A program made the position numbers and the translations under genes. Shown here piece by piece: positions 1 through 11,600 of a stretch of DNA of 64,000 bases; the first letter of the stretch is position 1, and each line of letters starts with the position of its first letter. The stretch comes from Undaria pinnatifida (taxonomy: Eukaryota > Sar > Phaeophyceae > Laminariales > Alariaceae). The notes beneath the pieces are model-generated. The model was not told the DNA's origin. It searched no databases and was given only the letters and a program-made list of their open reading frames with translations. Location: NCBI GenBank assembly GCA_012845835.1, contig JABAKD010000020.1, positions 8,490,415 to 8,554,414 of the forward strand, read 5' to 3'.

Positions 1-149
1 TTGCGGGGGGCCGTTCCCCATGGAGGGTATACAACTCTACCATCTCTACAAAAAATCAGTGACGTAAGTAACATGTTTTTCCTCTGCCTCGTAAAAAAAA
101 CTGAAAAAAGACGATCGCTGCTCTCGTGACAATACAGGCGGCGACTCCC

Positions 150-290
150 TTTTTAGAACTACTGTAGCTTGTACCAGGCGAATCTGTGCACGGAAACTAT
201 AAAATCCGTTTTGGAGGGGGAGGGGGACAAAATCTGACGGCTGTGGAATGCACCAGTTTAATCTGTACATCCTGCAATCGTATGACCGGG
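150..290 (-). repeat. Fragment of the micro-ORF repeat family
   Basis: This stretch matches the inner part of the dispersed repeat seen more completely at 35.7-36.35, 45.07-45.29, 48.78-49.23 and 60.7-60.96 kb. Shared blocks include the 'cggaaactataaaatccg' and 'gacaaaatctgac' segments and a following G-rich run. The part that carries the micro-ORF is absent here, so this is a fragment. It ends in the poly-G runs at 288-330. Confidence 0.6.
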
Positions 291-339
291 GGGGGGGGTT
301 CAAGGACGCGGGGAGGGGGGGGGGGGGGGTACTCATTTT

Positions 340-470
340 TGTTGCTTGCCTTACTTAGCCGTTTGATTATTGACCACGCATCCCTTTCGAGACGGAGCGC
401 CGCTCCTACTCCTAATAGACACCTCCAACATTTGGGCGCTCATTACGCCTTTTCCATATATTACATCATT
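340..470. repeat. Short dispersed repeat, three copies in window
   Basis: The segment around 'gaccacgcatccctttcgag' followed by 'ctcctactcctaatagac' and 'cctccaacatttgggcgctc' recurs in inverse orientation at about 32110-32225 and in part at 24665-24735. I see no coding sequence or terminal repeats. The function is unknown; it is probably a fragment of a larger mobile element. Confidence 0.5.
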
Positions 471-616
471 ATCCTATCCCCTTCCTGAATCGCCGTCTGT
501 GGCCACCATCTTGATGGGAGGACCCATGCTCATGGCCGGCTTGCTCGCGTGGCCCACCTCATGCGGGGGCCTTGGTGCGCGGTGGCAGCGGATAAAATAG
601 AAGTCCCAGGTGTTGA

Positions 617-991
617 TGTTAAGGAATTAGTGGGGTATTAATCCGTTTGACCACTTGCAAAAGGTTAACCAATAGCTTACCCAAACTAAGCCTTATAACA
701 TTCTCCCCCCTGAAACGTCGGGATAGCAGGTCGGCCGGATATACGGGCGGACCTATCAATATATCCAAGCCGTTTCATTTCCTGGGTATACCGGGGAGAG
801 TATTTTTCAAGTTCGCCGTGGGAAAATCTGAAAGAGTTTATTATGGTGGATGTGGGGATCAAACCCACGACCCAAAAACCCATGGTCTGTCGACGACGCC
901 ATTTGTTAAGGTTGTTAGTGGGGTATTAGTCCGTTTGACCACTTGCAAAAGGTTAACCAATAATAGCTTACCCAAACTAAGCCTTATAACA
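617..991 (-). mobile_element. TRIM-type miniature LTR retrotransposon, copy 1
   Basis: Two near-identical direct repeats of about 84-88 bp (617-700 and 904-991) start with TG and end with CA (TGTTAAGG...CTTATAACA). Read on the minus strand, the inner side of the right repeat is followed after two bases by a TGG-starting stretch, a likely primer binding site (about 884-901). The inner side of the left repeat is preceded by a purine tract AGGGGGGAGAA (701-711), a good polypurine tract. The flanks carry TTGA at 613-616 and 992-995, a possible target duplication. The whole element is 375 bp with no coding capacity, as expected for a terminal-repeat retrotransposon in miniature mobilised by another element. 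The interior also has a tRNA-3'-half-like stretch on the minus strand (TTTGATCCC ... CCACCA, about 842-864). Confidence 0.8.
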
Positions 992-1947
992 TTGATCATT
1001 ATGCAGAAGAATCCATTATATTATTGTCGCGTACATCCGAGTATATTATCACAATCAAGACATGGGATGAGTCAAGATCGGCCAGAAGCCGCCCACAAAT
1101 CAGGACCAAAAACTGGACCACACCAAGACTGATATAAAGGGCGCGCCCTGTCGGAATCAACCCAGAACTAGCATACCGTAGAAGGCATGATTCCAGCGGG
1201 GTGGCTGTCACTCTGACAACACACCATCATCCAATAGAAATAACTCATTTCCCCAATACGAAATATCCTGAAACGCTCGTACATACGTGAGTAATGATTC
1301 ATGTCTCCGTAGATTACAAAACCATACGGCTCATCTGGCAGGCTGCAAGTACTAGATATTTTACATCTATCTACTAGAATAGCGATCGTTTTCTCGCTAC
1401 TCTCTAGTCTACCAAACTCTTCCACGTCACATTCGTCTCTTTCTTAATAATCCCCTCGTGTCCTCCTCTAACACATCCCGTTCCTCCTTGTATATTTCGC
1501 GTTCTCGGGGGTAGGTCGCATAAATGAATAGGAGATTATATACTGCACGCGTGATGCAAGTAAACCATGGTGTGGGCGACGGGAAGGGGGGGGGGGAGGG
1601 GGTTGATTGGCACTTGAAGACCATTTATTAAATGAATTGGAGCTACTGCATGGATGGCTTGAAAGATAAATATAGACTATTATATCACATGTTTGTCTGG
1701 TAGCGTTTGTTTGTAACTGGCGAAGTTTTATCCGGGCGGAGGGGGAGGGAGGGGGGGGCATGCGGAGGTGGATGGGAGCAAAATAAATTATCATGCTAAA
1801 TGCAGATTGTATCAGATAAAGTGTTAACAAAAAATATAACGACTGAAAATATTATTAACATGATAGTTTCAAAATACATAGAGGGACTCATCTACTGTGG
1901 GCTATACAGAAAATAACCGCATCGTCATAGCTCACTGATTGGGCCAC
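992..1947. other. Gene-free stretch between two TRIM copies
   Basis: I find no convincing exon here. Open frames are short and lack family motifs or splice context. The only structure seen is poly-G runs near 1587-1600 and 1739-1758. Confidence 0.5.
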
Positions 1948-2317
1948 TGTTAAGGTATTAGTGGGGTATTAGTCCGTTTGACCACTTGCGAAGGTTAACC
2001 AATAGCTTACCCAAACTAAGCCTTATAACACTCTTCCCCCCTGAAACGGCGGGATAGCAGGTCGGCCGGATATACTGTACGGGCGAACCTTATCCAAGCC
2101 GTTTCATTTCCTGGGTATACCGGGGAGAGATTTTTCAAGTTCGCCATGGGAAAAGTCTGCAAAAAAATATTATGGTGCATGTGGTATTTGAACCCGCGAC
2201 CCCAAAAACCCATGGTCTGTCGACGACGCCATTTGTTAAGGTATTAGTGGAGTATTAGTCTGTTTGAACACTTGCAAAAGGTTAACCAATAGCCTACCCA
2301 AACTAAGCCCTATAACA
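1948..2317 (-). mobile_element. TRIM-type miniature LTR retrotransposon, copy 2
   Basis: This is the same element as at 617-991: terminal repeats at 1948-2030 and 2234-2317, the same TG...CA ends, internal purine tract on the minus strand next to the left repeat, and TGG-starting primer-binding-like stretch next to the right repeat. The flanking four bases are CCAC and TCAC, an imperfect possible duplication. The two copies lie in the same orientation about 1 kb apart. They differ by scattered substitutions and small indels, so this is not a recent segmental duplication. Confidence 0.8.
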
Positions 2318-2514
2318 TCACTGATATTTGATTGACAGAGGCACGTGCCTATAAGACGGGTTCAACCAGCACCGGCAGGTATTTTAGTGTACTGCTGTAC
2401 CGGCATGATATTATTAGTGTACTGATAGAGTGCGAAAATACAAACTTCAACCTTGGTATCGGTGGCACGCGCTCGAACATAGCAAAAGGTCGTGCTCAGG
2501 TCGGACTGCACAGC

Positions 2515-2885
2515 GAACACTCTGCTTTTCGTTTTGTTCTGTTTTTGCTCATCCCGTCTTGTATATTTGCACTGTTTCTTTCTCCTCCTCCCGCCCTAGA
2601 CGTAACGCCGACCCGGGGTCACCAAGCAGGCTCTTCTCCCCCCTCCTCCCCACTACGGTACGCGCCTTCGTTTTTATCGCAAGAACGATACGTCACTTTT
2701 GTCCCTCGTCAACTAGCGTCGAATCGCGCTTACCCACACTATACGAAAAGCGCTCTCGGCAGTTGACGTCTCTAGAAAATGAAACTCTCCATACCGAGAT
2801 TTAAACCGCTGACTCCAACCTTACTTAGTAGTTTCCGAGACCAACCATTGAATCACCGGGGCGGTCGGTTCATGTAAGTATTTCT
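2515..2885 (-). mobile_element. tRNA-derived SINE, copy 1 (longest)
   Basis: Read on the minus strand, the element begins near 2885 with a tRNA-like head: an A-box-like TGATTCAATGG and a B-box-like GGTTTAAATCTC. It continues through a body shared with copies at 28.3, 41.4, 49.7 and 53.7 kb and ends in an A-rich stretch near 2515-2540. The shared body, read on the plus strand, contains 'gacccggggtcac' and 'tacgcgccttcgtttttatc'. Internal Pol III promoter boxes plus an A-rich tail are the hallmarks of a SINE. Borders are approximate. Confidence 0.65.
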
Positions 2886-4053
2886 TGCTAACTACCGGTA
2901 CAACATCGGTATACATAAAAAGAGGAGGTGGTCGGTATTTCGGTGCTCATTATTGAGGGAGCACGAGCAGTACTACTAGGAGTAGCTCCTGGCAGCGATC
3001 CAGCGCTAGCTCTGTCCTTTACGTGTAAGCAACGCGTCGTAAAGGACAAGGGGCACTAGAATGCCGTTGCCGGCTGGGATGCAGTCTACTTTGTGAATCT
3101 ATTATTGGTGATAATCTCCAGGAGCGCTCTTGAGACAAGAGCGGGGGGAAACACGGGTGGGAAGAGGTGCGCTTCGATCGCCTATTGACAGTTATGTATA
3201 ATCCCAGCTAATTCCTTTCGTCTATAAGAAGCATCTACGAAAAAAATATCTGGCACACGAAGAACCTTCTTCACCTATGATACAAGAGGCCTAAGTCCAA
3301 TATCTACAGCTACGCACGTGTATTCCATACCACGTTGTTGTTGCGTTCTGCACATACGGAGACAACGATACATGCTTTGAAGACAAGACGCGTGTGCTGG
3401 TGTGTGTCATCACTGATTGTGCTCAACATTCCCCCGAACGAGTGAAACAATAGCCGATACGTCACAGTCCGTGTCCCCTCCATGGCGAGTTCCAGACTAA
3501 CTGCGCGACCCTCTGTTCATAATCAGGCTGTGTCGCCTATCTCTGTTGCGTGCAATGTCTTTTTCCGGCAGAGGCTAGGTAGGCTCTCGAACAAATACAT
3601 GAAATAGCGAAATTGCCGGGCCATGTTTCGAAAGGGTCGATGAATTGCTGATACACATCATTGCAGCCATGCATGCACAAAGGGCCTGGGGCTAAAACGA
3701 TGCTACTTTACCTGCTGCCAAACCTGGTGATGCCCCCCGAGTACTATTGATAACGAATCGATGTTGCCTGTTTTTAAGCTAGCTCTGGAGGATCAGCTCA
3801 GTATCCTATCCTAGCAGGAAAGAAGGAAACAGCAAATGTGAGACTGGTCGTGCCACACTCGCGACGAAGCACGAAAAAAACAAGCTCGCGTCTCCCTCAT
3901 CGATCCCCGCAGTATGCCCGCCACTCAACGTACGTTGATCAGGGGTGAGTGCGGCCGGTACAACACAACAGATACTCCACAAACGGTGCCATTTCATGAG
4001 GGCACATCCCGTAAAAAACAAGTGCTATAAAAAATAAGCATCATGAGAAAAAA
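2886..4053. other. Gene-free stretch downstream of TRM1
   Basis: I see nothing recognisable here. There is no long frame with family motifs on either strand and no clear repeat shared with the rest of the window. It includes the presumed 3' flank of TRM1, which ends at 4054. Confidence 0.5.
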
Positions 4054-7000
4054 TCACTCCGGAAGCATCGCGGTGCTCCCTAGACCCCCCCCCTCCTCGA
4101 TACCGGGCACAGCGTCCGCCATTACAGACCACTTCGAAAGCGGTCCCCAATGCCCCTCTGGGTTATGCATGTGCAAAAATCTGCCCTTCTTTCTTCCGGC
4201 CGCGTCTGCATCTCGGCTGTTCTCGGCCGTTTCCCCCGCGGCAAAGGCTGCGTGCGCGATCAGCTGCGGCCCACGGTCCAGGATGGCAATCCCCGCTGGG
4301 CGCACCGGGGGCGACTGCGGGTTGTCTCGCGCCCAGCAGCGCAAAACGTCCCACACGGCGGCGTCCGGGGCGTCTGTCTTGAGGGCGAGAGGCTCTCTGT
4401 GCATGCTGGACGTGCGGTAGCCAGCAGCGTTCAGCGCGCCCATGACCTTGCTCGGTCGCGTTGGCGGTCGGGAGCAGACGATGCGGGTGAGGTGAGCGAG
4501 GTGGGTACGGCCAACGGAACTCTAAACTGAGACGTTGGGTATATTTACTTAATACCCTTTTTTTATATGCTAATAGGTACCTGGTGCCTGGTATAGTCTA
4601 TATTTACCTTTTTCCTGGGAGCACACACAACGAAGCAATATCAGTTGTATTTTTCATCGTCTTATGATCAAAAGTGGACATGCCTAGCTTTATTGTTGGC
4701 CAGCAGGGTAAAACAAATACGCCCCTTGTTTTTTTTCAGTATTTAGAATCACAGCAATATCATAACCCAGTAGGAACTACCTGCGGCAGAAGTCGGTCAA
4801 ACATCACAGGACAGTCGATGAGAGGGGTTGAGTTGACTCGGGTGACCTTAAATCCTTTTCTCCAGTGAAAAATAGATTCGGTTACAATGCCGAGCAGAAA
4901 GCTTTTTCGCAAACTATGGGCGCAGCTGGTACTGTGTGGACTTTCCCTTGTCCCAGGAGCAAGCAGACGCCATACCGGAATATCAAAAAAAGTCCATGCT
5001 TTTCCGTACTTGATGTTGTGAATTTGCTCGTTGACCCAAGCCGGATCACAGGCAGCACGACGAGCCTACAAAAAAAAACAAGCACGTACGGACACGGCCC
5101 GAAAACAGAACGCAACCTGTGGAAGGATGGATGCCTCAAAGCGCCATAAAAACAACACACTGACCGCAGGGATGAAGTTATCTCCTCCCTGGAGTTGCGA
5201 ATCGAAAACCTCGACACATGAGCAAGGAACAGTCACGAGTACTCACCTGCTCCCTCGGCGGGTGTATGGAGAAGCCAAGGGTGGAAAACATGTCCCGCAA
5301 GTTGTAGAATAGCGGTACGTCTGGAAGCTCTCGAGACACCGCATTCAACAAGGATTCCGCTCGACCGGCGGCGGCCAAGCACGGACGCCGGGCCTCAACC
5401 CTCGCCAACAAGCCGGTTCCATCACCACCCCCGGAAGCCAGGCCGTCTTCCGGGGCATCACATCCCCCAAGTGCGCTTCCGTCCTCCGCCTCTAGCATTG
5501 ATCGCTCTTCTCCGGGCGCCGCCGCCACTGCTAGCAAAGCTATCGCTCGCTCCACCCACGCCTCGTCGTGCAGCGGCCCGCTCCAGATCGGCCCGCCCAG
5601 TTTCAAGCCACCGCCGGTCTCCGGACAAACGCCGCCCAGGCCTATCGGCGAAGACGGCTCGTGCCCCTCACCCGTCGCACGACCCGTACTGCCACCGTCG
5701 CCGTCGCTGCCGCCGCCTCGACTATCTTCTCCGGCAGAAGGTGTTGCTTCCTGCGCCATTTCGAGTTGCCCCGAGGGTGGCGGTCTCGGCGCGGGTACTC
5801 TGTCTTTCCGCGGCGCTTGTGGTGGTGGGAGGACCGGCAAGAGGAAGAAGCTGGGGCAGGTTTCCGACTGCAGGACGAAAGAGGTGCTGTCCCGCGCGGC
5901 CGCCAAGGCCGCCTTGGGGGAGCGGGAAACGCGCACAAACACGCGGACGTAGTGGTCGATCGCGACGCTGAGGATGGGGCTGATGCTTCGGCGGTGGCGA
6001 CCCGCGGCAGCCGACGTAGCGTGCAGCAGGATTCGAAGAGACATCTCGTGGTGGTAGCCGCTCCTGGTGGGCACGCTCCCGTAGCGGGCGAAGGCGACCC
6101 CCGGCTTGTGGCGGAAAAAACGGGGGACGGAAGGGGGCGGAGGCACGATTGGGGGGGGCAGAGGAGGGGGTGAGGGGGAGAAGTACGTATCGCATTGACT
6201 TTCTCTTGCTTCTTTCTTGCACTGTTTAAGTTAGTATGGCAGAAGGAGAGATGCAGGTAAGTTGTCAATGGCAAGGGGCCACACAGCGTACTGAACCTGG
6301 CATTCTCAATCGCCTAGGATGCCCATACGCACGCAACATCCAACATGCAAAGGACAGTTGCGACTGCAAAATACCTGTGCCCCGCTGAGGTTAGGCATGT
6401 CGGTTGACGTGATGCAAAGCAATCCGCCGTCTTTCACCGCTTGCACGCCCGCATCGAGGAAGGGGGCGGCGCAACCGTAAGGGTCGATGTCGATGATGTC
6501 GTACGTGCCCAGGCCTCCGGCCCTGGCAGCGTACATGGTATCCAATGCATCGCCATGGTTTATCTCCAGCTCTTCCCCCGCGCCGCAGATTTCGGCCGCT
6601 TGTCTGATCAATACGGCAGTCATGCATGTGGCGAAAAAACTTCAGTATACGTGCGCACGACACAAGGACCAGCCAAAAAGCAGCGAGGACAAAAAGAGAT
6701 CGGCGAGCCATTCGATCTCATTCGCAGCTCCCTGCGTGTACGCGAGTCAACGGTGATTTCCCATGCTAAATATACGCCCACCAACATTCGAGCTCGTCTT
6801 TCCAACCCAATCATTTCCCCGCTTGAAGCGCCAATAAGGGGTCTTCCAATCGTCGGCCGCGCGTATAAATGGTGGCGGTGCGCGCTTCAACAGCACACAC
6901 CTGCCTGACGAATAAATGATTTTATGTTACGTCTTGATGGAGATATGGCGCATCGTACCTTATTGTCTCTATCGCCGCTGTATCATAGTCATTCGCGACG

Positions 7001-8267
7001 ACCCTCCGAATGCCCGGGACCTCCGACAGATACCTGCAGGCATGACGACAATTGATTCAACGGTGGTTGCATCATGGCAACGCAGTCGTAGTACACGAGG
7101 TAGGAGGTAGGCGGGGTTAGGGCCACTTTGGCTGCCACTACGAATAATTTGTTGTTGGCATACTCGCATCACCAGGGAAGAATGCCGCCACGACAACAAT
7201 ATCGGTCCTCTCGTACGAAATATAAGATATCTAGCCTAGAATTATTTTTAAAAAATAAGACTGTATGTAGCCAAGGCGCTCGCCGTCTATAGGAGGGCGT
7301 GAGAAATATATATTCCTTCTTGCTCAGCCAGAATATAGTGTGGCCTAGAGCCGGATTTCAGGTGTCTTACAAGAGGGCCGATATTTTGTATGTGTTCGTG
7401 AAAAAAGAACAACAACGTACCTCATGTCACGACATGGAGCGAGCGGTCGCGGAAGGAGGCACCAGGCATGTATGATGCGCCGAAATCTTACACGTTGCGA
7501 TGGGGAACGAGGAGGACCAGGACACCTCCAACAACACCATATAATACAAGTGAAAGCAACCGCAACGAAATAGCACAAGCGCACCTCAACGCTCGGACGC
7601 CACTGGCGGCGAACGCGTCAAGAACGGCCATCCCACCGTACTCGTCATCCTCCACGCCCTCGGCAAATTGCGCTGTCAAACCCACCACATCGTTCAAACC
7701 CACCGCATTGTCTGCGCGGACATCCCCAAGTATATTTGTCTCGTTGGGATGGTCGACAGGAGAGGTAAGGTTCACGTTGGATAATATTAATCGACGCGCC
7801 TGTTCCTTTCTCTTCGAGTCCTCCTTCAACCTCTCTTCGGCGAGCACGTTCGCCATTAGGATGCTCAGGTCCCTGTTGATGGCTCCAACTCTGTTATAAA
7901 ACACCCCAGCTCCCTCACCACCATCGCTTTCCGCGAGGCGCCTTGCGACCTCTTCCGCTCCCCCCCTTCCTCCCCCTCCTCCTCCTCCTCCTCCTCCTCC
8001 GCGATCATTATTGTTTTCTACTGCTGTCGCTGCTGATGCCCGACGCCTGTTACTGACACGCTTTATCACTTTGTTCTCTGTCGGTCTGCTGCAACCACCA
8101 CCAACTCGTGCCCTTCTTGCTCCACATTGGCTTTTCATCGAGTCCGTTGCGCGGTTCGGTGCAATCACGCTGAATGCGTCCGTCACCTGGTTATTCTTGC
8201 CAAGCAGGGCCTGTACTGTTACTGCCATGGCGGCCGCACGCCTCGCCATCTGCCTGTTCTTCCGCAT
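4054..8267 (-). CDS. TRM1: tRNA (guanine(26)-N2)-dimethyltransferase TRM1
   Basis: This enzyme makes N2,N2-dimethylguanosine at position 26 of tRNAs using S-adenosylmethionine. Five exons on the minus strand fit in phase: 8267-7585, 7033-6959, 6603-6375, 6104-5247 and 4446-4054, giving about 745 residues. Family blocks appear in order: VFYNRVGAINRDLS (about 122), VLDAFAASGVRAL, the SAM-binding EVPGIRRVVANDYD, HGDA, then DIDPYG (291-296, the methyltransferase signature), RYGS...HHEMSLRILL, SVAIDHYVRVFVRV, GGPIWSGPLHDEAW, and C-terminal LKTDAPDAAVWDVLRCW. The start is the first ATG after an in-frame stop. The N-terminus is basic, with a poly-glycine run (about residues 90-103) encoded by a CCT repeat at 7977-8000, and could carry organellar or nuclear targeting. 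The family's zinc-binding CxxC pairs look degraded: SETC instead of CxxC, and CPETG instead of CxxCG. About 80 residues of low complexity separate them. Confidence 0.93.
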
Positions 8268-8670
8268 GTGTTGCAGCGTTGCAGGTTGCAGCACCCCCGC
8301 CGTTTCTTACTATGTCCAACTTGTCGGTGGTTTTAGAAACAGGTTTCCATGAGATAGTCCCTATTTCTCCTTGATATCGAACACTATAATATCATGTCTC
8401 GCACAGAGCAGCAGGGTTGGCGGGTCTTGAGCTAGCCTCTTCGATACAGCAGCAGGTAGTTGTGGATGGACCCCCTTCCGGCCTTCATGTTTCATGTGTG
8501 TCCTGTGGTTTTCACATGACCTGCGAGGCTTTTCTACTCCAATCGGTAAACATCCCACCGCAATACTTTGATCGCGCCGCACGCCGCTCGTCGACGACCC
8601 CCCCACATTGCTTTAATCGCGCGGGACGCCGCCCGTCGACGACTCGACGACTCTACAACAGACGACTTGC
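8268..8670. promoter_or_regulatory. Shared divergent 5' region of TRM1 and the EH-domain gene
   Basis: The start codons of TRM1 (8267, minus) and the EH-domain gene (8671, plus) face away from each other across about 400 bp. Both promoters must lie here or in undetected 5' exons. A direct repeat 'gcgccgcacgccgctcgtcgacgac' / 'gcgcgggacgccgcccgtcgacgac' (about 8574-8642) precedes the EH gene start. No certain TATA box was found. Confidence 0.5.
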
Positions 8671-11600
8671 ATGATGGGCGACGGGCTGTTATGGAAGCCA
8701 GCGAGCACCAAGGAGACGGCATACTACGACAAGGTATTCGAGGCTATCGTTCTTGACAAGTCAGGGACGCTGGACGGCCAAGAGGCTGTCAAATTCCTCT
8801 CTCTCAGCGGCCTTACCAAACCCCAGCTCAAGGTGCGAAGTTATTTCGGTTCTTCATCTTCATCTAGGTGTTCTCACACAACCTAACAAAGCACGCTCGA
8901 CACAGCCGAAGAATGCAAGTGTTCGCCTCCCCACTCCCCACATTTCACCCTATCCTATTTATAGCGCATCGGCAGCGGCTGAGGGTCGTCGTAACCTGGG
9001 TATGACACCGTTGCAATCGTACGTTCGTTTTCTATCAAGAAGATCTCCCGCCTCCTCCACACCCTCTGCAACGTGCATCCGTAACATCAAAGAAACGTGT
9101 CAACGCAGCAACTGGCATCTACCGCTCGGCAGTCGATTGGACAGGCGAGCGGTCCTGCGGTGTTCACGACCCACGATATCATCCTCAACTGCATGTGGTG
9201 TGTACAACAGCATTTGCCCTTTACAAGCCAACACAAGTGTTTGTATATACTAATCTACACGTAGTCTATGTTTTTTGTTTTTCCCTGAGGTATTCCGCAG
9301 CTCCGGAGTGACTGGAGCATGTCCTGTGAGCACAGACTTGATTATGTGAGTTATTGTGAGAACAACAACAACAAATATATATATATATATATGCGGTCGC
9401 TATCTCTTGGGATTCCCACAATCTTTTTTTCCACGTCCTTTGGCGTATAATGCTGTATCCGACCACAGGATGTGTGTTCGCTCGCCATTTCACCCGGGGG
9501 AAGCACGCTTCAGCGCAACGATTTCTACGTGGCCATGCGGGCAGTGGCTCTAGCACAGAGCGGTGAAGACACGCTAACTCCGCAAAGGGTGCGAGAGACG
9601 GCCACCAAAGCTATCACAATAGCAACGTTCAAAGGGTGGGCAAAACCGCCGATCAAGAACTCCAAGGGGAAGAAGGAAAACCAAGAAAACTCAAAATGGT
9701 TTTCAATTACCACATCTGCTCCTGGTTCAAACAAATCGAAAGAGTCGAAATGGTTTTCAAAGACGACACCTGCTACAGGTTCAAACAAAGGCGCCGCTCC
9801 CACGATACCACCAACTTCCGGGTTGCCAAAGGCAGAAGACGGTGCTGGCAGACCCAGGGCAGGAAAAGGCACTACTCCTTCTGCTCGTTCCACGAAAAGT
9901 GAGCAGAAGAGAGTCCAAACTTCAAAGAAGGACACAAACAATGAGACTCGGCGACTCTAGGCTCAAAACAATGTTGAAAATACTGCCATAGCCCATAGCT
10001 AGGCGATACCAGGTACACTTTAGAACATCACTAATTTCGTCCGAAACCAAAAGCAACCACCATCATTGGACCCTTCTAGAATATAGCCCCGACATGCCTT
10101 GGAAGGCTTTTGTGTGTATAGGAAGAAGGGGATGATGCAATTTGGTTTATTAATTGCGATCTCCAGCTCGTAGCTGCTTCTGTTCTTCCCATGACACATA
10201 AGGAATAGTACAAAGAGCTTCTCCAGGGATACACAAGTGAGTAAACACGGTGGTGCCTGCTTACTGGAGAGGTCTGCAAGGAGTTGCGTCGTCGGCGGGA
10301 CTCGAACCTGCGCGCGTGAAATCGCGATTGGTTTGGTAGCCCTGATACAGACACAGGTAACCCCTGGCGGATCACTCTACGAAGCAGGCCCCGCGGTGTT
10401 CACTCACATGGTGTATCCTTAGAGAAGCTCTTTTCAGTGTTCCTTGCGTCACGGGAAGAACTGAAGCTACGAGGCGGATTCACAACTAGCAAACCCAATC
10501 GTACATTCTCCCATTTCTCCTATACACACACGCCTTCAAAGGCAAGTGAAACCCTTTTATCTCATGTCCATGTCAACATCGTGGATACGAAGCCTTCGTT
10601 AGAACCCCCCAAATAACACAACAACCCGCGCCTGGCCGAGAAGACAGCGTGTCGTAAAACCTACGTTTGCTTTCATAGTATGAGTGGTGGTCTCAAATGG
10701 CATGCATGACTGCTGTAGCGATGGTCGGTCTTGTTTTTCAGTGCCAGGTGTATGGTTTTGGGCGCCGTTTGGGTGCTGGTAGTATTGTAGCATGAACTGG
10801 TGCTACGGGTAGGAACTCGCGCAGCAGGATACACGGAAACTGTCGTCCGCTTGTTGCGTGCATTGTCGGGCGCGGTCAACGGTCCTAAACATCCAGCAGG
10901 CATCTCGAAAGGGTTAAATAAACGTTGGTGCTCTGTAGGTTAGAAATTCGCTTCTTCCAAAAGGGTAGATGGTTGCAGCGACGAGGACAAGCCATGCCCG
11001 GTTCAAGATGAGGGAGGGGAACACGGTCGCTGACGGAGGTATGCGGGAGGTCTCTCACCTCCGTCTTACTCTAGTCTCCGCCTAAACCTTAATATTCGTA
11101 TGCGTGCATTTCATTCAGATAAACGCAGTACCCACGAGAGGGAGAGAAATAACAAAGAAGGTCCGGATCCGTTTTGCATGACCGAGCAGGAGCGCGCTAG
11201 GTACATGGTGAGACATGCACGCTGTCTGCTGGTTGTTTTTGTTGTCACGTTAACTCACCGCCATGGTATTGTGTGTGGTCACAAAGGCGAGCTCCGTAAA
11301 CTCCGCAGTCGAAGAATACCTCAGAGAAAAAAAAGTAGCAGACCGAAACGGTAGCTGGCCGCATCCTTCACGTTTCTCTATCGACGCAAAATTCTAACGA
11401 AAGGTGTCACAATTGAGCACGGGCCGCTTAGTGGATCTCCGCATGCTTCCTCGACACCGCTACGAGCGAAACCGATGCCCACACAGACATATAAGACGTA
11501 TGCGGGGATCGTGGTGGGGGCAATCGCCTCAAGGAATGCTGTTGGGTTACACGACGATTTTGATGTGGATGAAAGGCCTGAAAGTACGACGCAGCGCACC

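Noticed and set aside
5471-6173. Several 160-200-residue Arg/Pro-rich frames over TRM1 exon 4
   Set aside because: They are shadows of the GC-rich TRM1 exon, whose own frame shows the family blocks.
10285-10400. A functional tRNA gene in the foldback core
   Set aside because: Only the T-arm/B box is convincing; no matching acceptor strand or D-arm is found upstream on the minus strand.
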